A stretch of 25,116 nt of DNA from an uncultured Clostridia bacterium (GTDB lineage Bacteria; Bacillota; Clostridia; Christensenellales; Aristaeellaceae). The position numbers were made by a program, and so were the translations under genes. The DNA is taken from positions 1 to 25,116 of the forward strand of contig CANQGC010000008.1 in assembly GCA_947600345.1 (NCBI GenBank), read 5' to 3'. Shown piece by piece: positions 1 to 6,236 of this stretch (position 1 is its first letter; every line of letters starts with the position of its first letter). Below the pieces are notes generated by a model, which worked only from the letters and a program-made list of their open reading frames with translations, had not been told where the DNA came from and searched no databases.

Positions 1-323
1 CAGGTTCCTTGGCAGAGATTCTTAAGGGACAGAGTCCCTTAAGCAGGTCTGGGCGGAGCCCAGGGCGGCAGTGCCGCCTTCCTCCTGCTGCCGCGATTAG
101 GCGACGGACTTCCGGCGGCATAAGGCCGACCGCCGGAAGTCCTGCGTTCCGTTTCTATAGGCACCCCTGTTCCAAGCGCGGCCCGCGTTTAAAATAATTG
201 CCTGGCAATGCGAACCAACGCTCCATCGCCACCATCCGCGGGCCGCCGCGGCGCCTTTCGCCTTGGAAAGCCCAAAGGCTTTCCAAGGCGGAACAGCCGC
301 CACTAACTCTCAGGCGAAGCCTG
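1..323 (+). repeat. class I modular hairpin repeat, copy A (left end cut by window)
   Basis: Non-coding DNA made of consecutive short hairpins in the same order as copies B (3919-4163) and C (20521-20790). Visible modules: half of the GGTTCCTTGG palindrome at the window edge; stem CTTAAGGGAC/GTCCCTTAAG at 21-43; a CTGGGC/GCCCAG hairpin; 10-bp arms GCGGCCCGCG (178-187) and CGCGGGCCGC (237-246) enclosing 49 nt; a CTTGGAAAGCC/GGCTTTCCAAG hairpin (about 263-285); then CACTAACT and the hairpin CAGGCgaaGCCTG (311-323). Copy A alone carries an extra hairpin (106-142) that recurs in the array near 16640. It abuts the metA leader; I see no convincing promoter, SAM riboswitch or T-box between it and metA. 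Confidence 0.85.
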
Positions 324-378
324 CCCGGCTAACTTCTTTCCCCCAACCAACAACCACACCCCCAAGGAGCCAAAACCC

Positions 379-1305
379 ATGCCCATCAAGATCCCCAACA
401 ACCTCCCCGCCGCCGAGATCCTGCTGCGGGAGAACATATTCGTGATGACCGAGACCCGTGCCATCACCCAGGACATCCGCCCGCTGCGCCTGCTGCTGTT
501 GAACCTCATGCCCAAGAAGATCGAGACCGAGACGCAGCTGACGCGCCTGCTGGGCAACACCCCCCTGCAGCTGGAGCTCGACCTGCTGCGCATGGAGGCG
601 CACCAGTCCCAAAACACCTCCCAGGAGCACCTGCTGAGCTTCTATAAGACCTTCAAGGACGTGCACGACACCTACTACGACGGCATGGTCATCACCGGCG
701 CGCCCGTGGAGCAGATGCCCTTCGAGGAGGTGGACTACTGGCCGGAGCTCTGCGAGATCATGGCCTGGAGCCTCCAGCACGTCCATAGCACGATGCACAT
801 CTGCTGGGGCGCGCAGGCGGGGCTGTACTTCCACTACGGCATCCCCAAGGTGCCGCTGGAAAAGAAGCTCTTCGGCGTGTTCCGCCACGAGGCGGAGTAT
901 AAGGAATCCATGCTGCTGCGGGGCTTCGATGATTGCTTCATGCTGCCCCACTCCCGCCACACGACGGTGCTGCGGGAGGACGTCGAAGCGGTGCCGGGCC
1001 TGCAGATCCTGGCCTCGTCCCCCGAGGCGGGCGTGGCACTGGTGCGCCACAAGAAGGACCGCCAATTCTTCATCTTCGGCCACCCGGAGTACGACGCGCG
1101 CACGCTGGAGAACGAGTATAAGCGCGACCTGGCCGCGGGCAAGCCCATCGAAGTTCCGAAGCATTACTATCCCGGCGACGACCCGTCCAGGGAGCCCATC
1201 GTGAGCTGGCGCGGCCACGCGAACTTGCTGTATAGCAATTGGCTGAATTACTTCGTGTATCAGACCACGCCCTACGACGTCACCAAGGTGGGACAGAGTG
1301 AATAG
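379..1305 (+). CDS. metA: homoserine O-acetyltransferase (MetA family)
   Basis: 308 residues, full length for the MetA family, which acylates the hydroxyl of L-homoserine to start methionine synthesis in the cytosol. The nucleophile Cys142 (ICWGAQAGL) and the His235/Glu237 pair (GHPEYD) fall at the same numbers as in E. coli MetA. Residue 111 is Glu (TGAPVE); in this family Glu111 is associated with acetyl-CoA use and Gly111 with succinyl-CoA, so acetylation is the better prediction despite the common label homoserine succinyltransferase. The ATG is supported by AAGGAG at 364-369. It appears monocistronic within the window: repeat copy A lies directly upstream and the class II hairpin array directly downstream. 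Family assignment is firm; acyl-donor specificity is inferred from one residue. Confidence 0.96.
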   Translation: MPIKIPNNLPAAEILLRENIFVMTETRAITQDIRPLRLLLLNLMPKKIETETQLTRLLGNTPLQLELDLLRMEAHQSQNTSQEHLLSFYKTFKDVHDTYYDGMVITGAPVEQMPFEEVDYWPELCEIMAWSLQHVHSTMHICWGAQAGLYFHYGIPKVPLEKKLFGVFRHEAEYKESMLLRGFDDCFMLPHSRHTTVLREDVEAVPGLQILASSPEAGVALVRHKKDRQFFIFGHPEYDARTLENEYKRDLAAGKPIEVPKHYYPGDDPSREPIVSWRGHANLLYSNWLNYFVYQTTPYDVTKVGQSE

Positions 1306-1311
1306 AATTAT

Positions 1312-1872
1312 GGCGCAGCGCTCTTGCGCTGCGCAGGGGTGCGGAATCCCCACTGGGGATTCCAGTTCAGCGGCGATGCTTTGCATCGCCGCTGCTGGGT
1401 TCCGCCTCACGGCGGCAAGGGTGCCCTGCCGGGCACGTGGACGCCTCACGGCGTGGGTTTGCGCCTCACGGCGATGCCGCTTTGCGGCATGGGCTTGGGA
1501 ATCCCCACTGGGGATTCCGGTCAGCGACGATGCTTGCGCATCGCCGCTGCTGCCTCACGGCAGGGGCCCCTCCCAGGGGGCCAAGGAGAGTGGAAGGCGA
1601 GCTGCTCTTTGAGCAGCTCGGTCGGCCCTGGAAGGGCCGACTGCCACGGCTCAAATCAAAGATTTGAGCCGCGGCACCGGTACGTCAAGCGTCCCCCATT
1701 CCCTCTTGGGCCGCCGGCAGGTACCCCTGCCCGCAGGCAGCAGCGACGGCCCGCAGGGCCGTTGCTGATTGAAATCCCCAGTGGGGATTCCAAAATCCAT
1801 GCCGCCTGGAAGGCGGCATCGCCGTGAGGCGCAAATCCTACGCCGTGAGGCGTCCGCGTGCCCGGCAGGGCA
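1312..1872. repeat. class II hairpin array with 135-bp inverted arms
   Basis: No gene between metA and rluF; nearly every base belongs to a short palindrome with a 3-5 nt loop. Two long arms, 1421-1554 and 1737-1872, are inverted copies of one another with the same hairpin order (GTGCCCtgccGGGCAC; GCCTCACGGC units; GATGCCGC/GGCAT; GGAATCCCC/GGGGATTCC; CAGC...GCTG). A third copy of the last two hairpins is at 1343-1394. The centre carries GAGCTGCTC/GAGCAGCTC, GTCGGCCCT/AGGGCCGAC (1621-1641) and CGGCTCAAATC/GATTTGAGCCG (1647-1671); the last two recur near 16462-16506. Stems differ between copies by compensatory changes. It lies between convergent genes, so it may also end both transcripts. Function unknown. 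Confidence 0.9.
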
Positions 1873-1885
1873 GCCCAGCCGCAGG

Positions 1886-2626
1886 CTAAACATCCTCCCT
1901 TGCAGGCAGCCCGCTCGACCGCTGAATGGAGGCCAGCAGCCCGGCGAGCTCGCCGGATGTCAATTCCCTCCACTGCCCCGGCTGGAGCTTGCCGATCTTC
2001 AGGTTGTTGATCCGTACCCGGCGCAGCTTCACCACATTGTAGCCCAGCGCCTCGCACATCCTGCGAATCTGCCGGTTCAAGCCCTGCACCAGCACCAGAT
2101 TGAAGCTCCGCGCGCCCGTGCGGCGCAGCTTGCAGGGCAGCGTCACCGTGTCCAATATCGGCACGCCCCGCATCATGCGCTGCATGAACTCCGGCGTCAG
2201 CGGCTTGTCCACCTCTACCTCGTACTCCTTCTCGTGCCCTCCCGCCGCGCGCAGCAGCTTGTTTACGATGTCGCCGTCGCTGGTCAGCAGCAGCAAGCCC
2301 TCGCTGTCCTTGTCCAGCCGCCCCACCGGGTAGACGCGCAGCGGATAATCCACGTAGTCCACCACGTTCATCGGCTCCCGGGGGTCCGCCGTGCAGACGA
2401 TGCCCCGGGGCTTGTTCAGCATCAGGTACACCTTCTCGCCCTCGCCCGTCACCGGCTTGCCGTCCAGCGTGACCTCCATGCCCGGCAGCACCAGGTCGCC
2501 CAGCACGCCGACCCGGCCGTCGATCCTCACCCGGCCCTCCTGGATGCGCCGGTCCGCCTCCCGCCGGGAGCAGACCCCGCGCTCCGCCAGATACTTGTTC
2601 AGGCGCACGCCCTCTCGATTCTCCAC
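1886..2626 (-). CDS. rluF: rRNA pseudouridine synthase, RsuA/RluB/RluF family (RluF-like)
   Basis: 246 residues with a GTG start (2626) chosen because GCGGAGGA lies about 7 nt upstream; longer in-frame starts would overlap the promoter. An S4 RNA-binding domain occupies residues about 7-55 (RLNKYLAERG, CSRREADRRI). The catalytic domain follows, with catalytic Asp105 in GRLDKDSEGLLLL, then KEYEV and the family box QGLNRQIRRMCEALGY. The C-terminal spacing resembles RluF (23S rRNA U2604) more than RsuA, but telling RluB from RluF by eye is uncertain. It converts a specific rRNA uridine to pseudouridine. It is transcribed divergently from rlmI, another rRNA-modifying enzyme, and converges on the class II hairpin array. 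Confidence 0.9.
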   Translation of the reverse strand: MENREGVRLNKYLAERGVCSRREADRRIQEGRVRIDGRVGVLGDLVLPGMEVTLDGKPVTGEGEKVYLMLNKPRGIVCTADPREPMNVVDYVDYPLRVYPVGRLDKDSEGLLLLTSDGDIVNKLLRAAGGHEKEYEVEVDKPLTPEFMQRMMRGVPILDTVTLPCKLRRTGARSFNLVLVQGLNRQIRRMCEALGYNVVKLRRVRINNLKIGKLQPGQWRELTSGELAGLLASIQRSSGLPAREDV

Positions 2627-2654
2627 GCCGATTCCTCCGCAAAGCATTTTTCCC

Positions 2655-2705
2655 ATTATAGCATGAATCCCCGCGCTGGACAAGTTTACATCCCGGCGCT
2701 AAAAT
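2655..2705. promoter_or_regulatory. overlapping divergent promoters of rluF and rlmI
   Basis: Minus strand: -35 TTGTCC (2683-2678), 17-nt spacer, -10 TATAAT (2660-2655). Plus strand: -35 TGGACA (2677-2682), 17-nt spacer, -10 TAAAAT (2700-2705). The two -35 boxes occupy the same bases, so two RNA polymerases could not bind together. Confidence 0.7.
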
Positions 2706-2734
2706 GTTGTTATCACGCAAACGGGAGGATTCTT

Positions 2735-3904
2735 ATGGCGACCATCACCCTGCGCAAGACCCGCGAGACCCGCGTGCGCGGCGGGCATCCCTGGATCTAC
2801 GCGTCCGAGATCGAGAAGGTGGACGGCGTGTTCGAGAACGGCGACATCGTGGATGTCTGCGACTTCCGCGGCAAGTTCATCGGGCGCGGCTTCTATAACC
2901 CCCAGTCCCAGATCTCGCTGCGCATCCTCACGAGAAACGACGAGCCCTGCGACCGCGCCTTCTTCGAGCGGCGCATCCGCGACGCCTGGGAGTACCGCAA
3001 GCTCCTGTGCGACCCGAATAGCTGCCGCCTGATCTACAGCGAATCCGACTTCCTGCCGGGGCTGGTGGTGGACAAGTTCGACGATATCCTCGTGCTGCAG
3101 TCGCTGTCGCTGGGCATCGAGCGCATCAAGGACATGATCGCCGACCTGCTGATGGAGGTCGTCCAGCCCCGAGGCATCTGGGAGCGCAGCGACGTGCCCG
3201 TGCGCAGATTGGAAGGTTTAGAGCAGACCACGGGCCTGCTTCGCGGCGAGGTGCCCGACCTGGTGGAGATGCGCGAGAACGGCATACGCTTCGGCGTGGA
3301 CGTGAAGCACGGCCAGAAGACCGGCTTCTTCCTGGACCAGAAGGAGAACCGCGCGGCCATCGCGCCGCTCTGCCCGGATGCAAGGGTGCTGGACTGCTTC
3401 TGCCACAATGGCTCGTTTTCGCTGCACGCGGCCAAGTACGGCGCGAAGAGCGTGCTGGGCGTGGATATCTCCGAGGAGGCGCTGGAGGTGGCGCGGGAGA
3501 ACGCGCGCAGGAACGGGCTGACGAACGTTGCCTTCGAGGCGCATAACTGCTTCGACCACCTGCGGGAGCTCACCGACGCAGGGGAGAAGTTCGACCTAGT
3601 GATCCTCGATCCCCCGGCGTTCACGAAGAATAAGGCGAGCGTGCCAGCGGCGCTGCGCGGGTATAAGGAGATCAACCTGCGCGGGCTGAAGCTCGTGCGG
3701 CCGGGCGGGTTTCTGGTGACCTGCTCGTGCTCTCAGCACGTGCTGACGGAGATGTTTCAGGACATCGTGAACCAGGCCGCCAGGGACGCGAAGAAGCGCG
3801 TAAGGCTGGTGGAATATCGAACGCAGGGCAAGGATCACCCGATCCTGCCCCAAAGCATCGAGACGAAGTATCTGAAGTGTATGATCCTGCAGGTGCTGGA
3901 ATAA
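2735..3904 (+). CDS. rlmI: class I rRNA large-subunit methyltransferase, RlmI/RlmK family
   Basis: 389 residues, usual length for the RlmI family (SAM-dependent 5-methylcytosine methyltransferase of 23S rRNA). An N-terminal PUA-like RNA-binding domain spans residues about 3-75 (HPWIYASEI, GRGFYNPQS). A middle domain contains GVDVKHGQKTGFFLDQKENR (187-206). The Rossmann methyltransferase core has motif I VLDCFCHNGSFSLHAA (218-233), acidic motif II GVDIS (242-246) and motif IV LDPPAF (291-296); a Cys pair near VTCSCSQ fits the RlmI catalytic region. The ATG at 2735 has GGGAGGA upstream; the frame stays open much further upstream but across rluF and its promoter, so the short start is preferred. 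Exact target nucleotide not proven. Confidence 0.92.
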   Translation: MATITLRKTRETRVRGGHPWIYASEIEKVDGVFENGDIVDVCDFRGKFIGRGFYNPQSQISLRILTRNDEPCDRAFFERRIRDAWEYRKLLCDPNSCRLIYSESDFLPGLVVDKFDDILVLQSLSLGIERIKDMIADLLMEVVQPRGIWERSDVPVRRLEGLEQTTGLLRGEVPDLVEMRENGIRFGVDVKHGQKTGFFLDQKENRAAIAPLCPDARVLDCFCHNGSFSLHAAKYGAKSVLGVDISEEALEVARENARRNGLTNVAFEAHNCFDHLRELTDAGEKFDLVILDPPAFTKNKASVPAALRGYKEINLRGLKLVRPGGFLVTCSCSQHVLTEMFQDIVNQAARDAKKRVRLVEYRTQGKDHPILPQSIETKYLKCMILQVLE

Positions 3905-3918
3905 GAAGTAAGCCCAAA

Positions 3919-4163
3919 AGAAGGGAGAATCCAAGGAACCTCAGGTTCCTTGGCAGGAATTCTTAAGGGACAGAGTCCCTTAAGCAGGTCTGGGCAGAGC
4001 CCAGCGTAACCCCAGGCGGCCCGCGCCAACAAATTGAGCCTCGGCATTATGAACGATGGCCCCATCACAAATAAGCGCGGGCCGCCGCGGCGATTTTTTG
4101 GTTTGGGAAGCCACTGGCTTCCCAAACCAAAAGAGCCCGCACTAACTCGCAGGCGAAGCCTGC
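3919..4163 (+). repeat. class I modular hairpin repeat, copy B (complete)
   Basis: Fills the gap between convergent rlmI and the YkgJ-like gene. In order: AGAAGGGAGA leader; palindrome CCAAGGAACC/GGTTCCTTGG; stem CTTAAGGGAC/GTCCCTTAAG (3962-3984); CTGGGC/GCCCAG; arms GCGGCCCGCG (4016-4025) and CGCGGGCCGC (4076-4085) enclosing 50 nt; TTTGGGAAGCC/GGCTTCCCAAA; CACTAACT; CAGGCgaaGCCTG (4150-4162). The first about 85 bases match copy C (other strand) with only a few differences. Confidence 0.88.
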
Positions 4164-4183
4164 AAGGATTCGCAGCTTGCAGA

Positions 4184-4675
4184 TCAAAGGAAAGGTTTTC
4201 TAAACTCCGCCTCAATTCCCGCCCAGCGGGCAAGAAACGCCTCTCCCTCCGGATCCTCTGCCAGCAGCCTCGCCGCCCGAACCGCTCCCCGCGCAAACTC
4301 TGGATCGAGTCCCCGCAGGCCGCTCCCCGCCAGCGGACACACCGCCCGCGCGCGGGCATCCATCCGCACCGTCCAGCGCCCGTCCCTTCCAATCACCGGG
4401 CACAGCGGGAACACCCGGCACAGGAACGGCCGCTTCTCCCGCTCGCAGGGACCAGCGCAGACCAGCATCGGCGCGCCCATCGCCTCGTCCCGCTCAATCC
4501 TGCCCCAGGAAATGTCCCCGAGCAGCTCCGCCTCGCCCGGCAGCAGCGCCACGCCGCCCCGGCCGTCGTCGTCGGCCCGGCAGCAGGCCGCGTCGCACAG
4601 CGCGCCGCAGTCGGCCTTCAGGGGCGTGGCCGCACCAATGGCGGCGTAGGCTTCGAGGATGCGTTCTCGGTCCAT
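4184..4675 (-). CDS. cysteine-rich YkgJ-like putative metal-cluster protein
   Basis: 163 residues from ATG 4675, preceded by AAGGAGGTG at good spacing. Nine cysteines are visible: C23, C27, C31, C32 (C-x3-C-x3-CC, CGALCDAACC), C73 and C77 (CAGPC), C86, C92 (CRVFPLCP) and C113. This arrangement resembles the YkgJ/UPF0153-type zinc- or iron-chelating domain, whose molecular role is unknown. No signal peptide or membrane segment, so probably cytosolic. The C-terminal 50 residues are Ala/Arg/Glu-rich and helical-looking. It converges on rlmI with repeat copy B in between and has its own promoter next to the small-toxin locus. Function cannot be assigned. Confidence 0.75.
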   Translation of the reverse strand: MDRERILEAYAAIGAATPLKADCGALCDAACCRADDDGRGGVALLPGEAELLGDISWGRIERDEAMGAPMLVCAGPCEREKRPFLCRVFPLCPVIGRDGRWTVRMDARARAVCPLAGSGLRGLDPEFARGAVRAARLLAEDPEGEAFLARWAGIEAEFRKPFL

Positions 4676-4707
4676 GGCTTTGCACCTCCTTGCTGTCTGT
4701 GAAAACC

Positions 4708-4737
4708 ATGGTAACACAAAGCGCACATGCTTGTCAA
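4708..4737 (-). promoter_or_regulatory. promoter of the YkgJ-like gene
   Basis: Minus strand -35 TTGACA (4737-4732), 18-nt spacer, -10 TACCAT (4713-4708), ending about 30 nt before the start codon. The -35 is perfect, the -10 matches 4 of 6. Confidence 0.5.
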
Positions 4738-4757
4738 ATTTCCGCGCCACGCGAAGC

Positions 4758-4787
4758 TTGACGCTGCGCGAAAATCTGTGATAGAAT
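4758..4787 (+). promoter_or_regulatory. promoter of the small toxin-like mRNA
   Basis: -35 TTGACG (4758-4763), 18-nt spacer, -10 TAGAAT (4782-4787). The predicted transcript would begin near 4794 and open with a hairpin, CGCAGGTcaaACCTGCG (4796-4812), giving an about 85-nt structured leader before the start codon. Confidence 0.6.
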
Positions 4788-4879
4788 AAAAAAGTCGCAG
4801 GTCAAACCTGCGGCTGGCAGAGAGTACACGGGGTTCGCGAAATTGCCTGTCGAGTTTTATACGAAAGCAGGTGATGCAG

Positions 4880-4969
4880 ATGAGCGACTTTGAGATTTTA
4901 TATCTCGTCTTCATCGTAATCGGCCTGTTGTTTACAGCTTATACGCTTGGCAAAGGCAATCGAAAATGA
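4880..4969 (+). CDS. 29-residue single-span membrane peptide, candidate type I toxin
   Basis: Begins MSDFEILYLV and ends YTLGKGNRK. An acidic N-terminus, one hydrophobic span (about residues 6-21, ILYLVFIVIGLLFTAY) and a basic tail match the layout of TxpA/BsrG/holin-like type I toxins, which insert in the cytoplasmic membrane. ATG 4880 follows AGCAGGTG. Codons TTA, GTA, CGA and ATT are frequent, unlike the GC-rich neighbours, suggesting a separate origin. A convergent antisense RNA with a consensus promoter overlaps its 3' end. Homology to a named family is inferred from layout only; it could instead be a small membrane protein without toxicity. Confidence 0.65.
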   Translation: MSDFEILYLVFIVIGLLFTAYTLGKGNRK

Positions 4970-5052
4970 GCGAGCTACCGTGTAGGTTCAGTACACGGTA
5001 GCTCCGATATCGCCGACAGGTGATTGACGGCCCCGAGAGCCACACTCTCTGC
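4962..5052 (-). ncRNA. predicted antisense antitoxin RNA of the small-toxin locus
   Basis: Predicted from the promoter at 5085-5057. Transcription would start near 5050, cross a perfect 13-bp hairpin (4972-5004) and stop in the short T tract of CATTTTCG just past it, giving an RNA of about 90 nt. That RNA is complementary to the end of the toxin mRNA and its last codons, the arrangement of 3'-overlapping type I antitoxins. Ends are estimates. Confidence 0.55.
4972..5004. terminator. bidirectional hairpin of the toxin/antisense pair
   Basis: Perfect inverted repeat GAGCTACCGTGTA (4972-4984) and its complement (4992-5004) with a 7-nt loop, three bases after the toxin stop codon. The better T tract is on the minus strand. 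Confidence 0.65.
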
Positions 5053-5056
5053 CATT

Positions 5057-5085
5057 ATTATATGCCATCCCGCGCGCTTTGTCAA
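5057..5085 (-). promoter_or_regulatory. perfect consensus promoter of the antisense RNA
   Basis: -35 TTGACA (5085-5080), 17-nt spacer, -10 TATAAT (5062-5057): both hexamers and spacing are ideal. No protein-coding frame follows on this strand, so the product is most likely a small RNA, expected to be in excess over the weaker toxin promoter. Confidence 0.8.
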
Positions 5086-5134
5086 GTGCATCCGTTCGGC
5101 ATTGCGGCGCGGGAGATATGGAGGAAGACATTCC

Positions 5135-5629
5135 ATGGTGATACTCGGCATCGACCCCGGCCTGGCCACGCTGGGCTACGGCGTGATTTCGGGGGAGAGG
5201 AGCGACTTTCGGCTGGTGCAGTACGGCACGATCACCACCCCCGCGGGCCAGCCCATGCCGCTGCGGCTGCGGGCGGTGTATCAGGGCGTGCGGCAGCTGA
5301 TGGAGATCTACCGACCCGACGAGGTGGCCTTCGAGGAGCTGTTCTTCTCGAAGAACATCACCACGGGCATGGCGGTCAGCGCGGCGCGCGGCGTGGCGCT
5401 GCTGGCTGTGGTGGAGCGCACCGAGGAGCTCTACGAGTATACGCCCATGCAGATCAAGCAGGCCGTCACCGGCTACGGCGGCGCGGATAAGCAGCAGGTG
5501 CAGCAGATGGTGAAGCTGCTGCTCCACATGAAGGAGATCGCCCGGCCGGACGACGCGGCGGATGCCGTCGCAGTGGCGCTGACCCACGCCCACAGCCAGC
5601 AGGCCAAGAGTTTGTTCAAGATCAAATAG
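5135..5629 (+). CDS. ruvC: crossover junction endodeoxyribonuclease RuvC
   Basis: 164 residues, usual RuvC length. RuvC is the dimeric resolvase that nicks Holliday junctions during recombinational repair. The four catalytic acidic residues are recognisable: Asp7 (GIDPGLATLGYGV), Glu67 (AFEELFF), Asp140 and Asp143 (PDDAADAVAVA). The start at 5135 is chosen because GAGGAAG lies 7 nt upstream and the protein then begins MVILGIDPG, as in the family; the frame is open further upstream into the antisense promoter. ruvA follows after 10 bp with its Shine-Dalgarno overlapping the ruvC stop codon, so they are co-transcribed. Confidence 0.97.
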   Translation: MVILGIDPGLATLGYGVISGERSDFRLVQYGTITTPAGQPMPLRLRAVYQGVRQLMEIYRPDEVAFEELFFSKNITTGMAVSAARGVALLAVVERTEELYEYTPMQIKQAVTGYGGADKQQVQQMVKLLLHMKEIARPDDAADAVAVALTHAHSQQAKSLFKIK

Positions 5630-5639
5630 GAGGCGCGCC

Positions 5640-6236
5640 ATGTACGCACACATCGAGGGAATCGTTTCCGAAAAGACGGCGGACAGCATCGTGTTGGACG
5701 CAAACGGCGTGGGCTACCTGCTCAACGTGAGCGGCGCCACGCTCAACGCCGCGCCCGCGGTGGGGGAGCGGATGAAGCTCTACTGCGTGCTCAGCGTGCG
5801 CGAGGACGCGCTGGAGCTCTTCGGCTTCGCCACGCGGGAGGAGAAGCGCATGTACGAGCGCCTGCGCAACGTCAGCGGCGTGGGCCCGCGCACGGCGCTG
5901 CAGATCCTGTCCGTGCTGAGCGTGCGGGAGCTGTCCATCGCGCTGGTCACGGGTGACGCGGCGGCGCTGACCCGCGTGCCGGGCATCGGCAAGAAGACCG
6001 CCCAGCGGCTGGTGCTGGAGCTTCGCGACAAGGTGGAGGATTCCGAGCTCACCGGCCAGGGCGCGGCCCCCGCGCCGAATGCTGCCAGCGACGGCCCCGA
6101 GGCCGAGGCCATCGCGGCGCTGATCTCGCTGGGCTACTCCAGCGCCGAGGCCGCGCGGGCGGTGAGCCAGGTCTCCGGCCAGGCCAGCGAGCCGGACAAG
6201 CTGATCTTCCTGGCGCTGCGGGGGTTGGGCGGCTAA
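5640..6236 (+). CDS. ruvA: Holliday junction branch migration protein RuvA
   Basis: 198 residues. RuvA tetramers bind the Holliday junction and recruit the RuvB motor. The N-terminal OB-fold covers residues 1-62 (MYAHIEGIVSEK, ending LELFGF), two helix-hairpin-helix motifs lie at about 78-90 (VSGVGPRTALQIL) and 113-128 (VPGIGKKTAQRLVLEL), an Ala/Pro linker follows and the RuvB-binding domain III is about 150-190 (AIAALISLGYSSAEA). The start has AGGAGG immediately upstream. ruvB does not follow, unlike many ruvCAB arrangements; instead a short inverted-repeat element begins at the stop codon. Confidence 0.97.
   Translation: MYAHIEGIVSEKTADSIVLDANGVGYLLNVSGATLNAAPAVGERMKLYCVLSVREDALELFGFATREEKRMYERLRNVSGVGPRTALQILSVLSVRELSIALVTGDAAALTRVPGIGKKTAQRLVLELRDKVEDSELTGQGAAPAPNAASDGPEAEAIAALISLGYSSAEAARAVSQVSGQASEPDKLIFLALRGLGG

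Noticed and set aside
324..378. SAM riboswitch or T-box before metA
   Set aside because: Too short, and the upstream bases belong to repeat copy A; no conserved riboswitch core seen.
1324..1827. Protein-coding frames through the hairpin array on both strands
   Set aside because: They are by-products of GC-rich palindromes: no ribosome site, low-complexity Arg/Pro/Gly composition and no recognisable domain.
1312..1872. CRISPR array
   Set aside because: The repeats are palindromes of different sequences packed without unique spacers of constant length, and no cas genes are present.
1769..2734. Long N-terminal extension of the rlmI frame
   Set aside because: It runs antisense through rluF and both promoters; the RlmI family begins at the ATG at 2735 with a good ribosome site.
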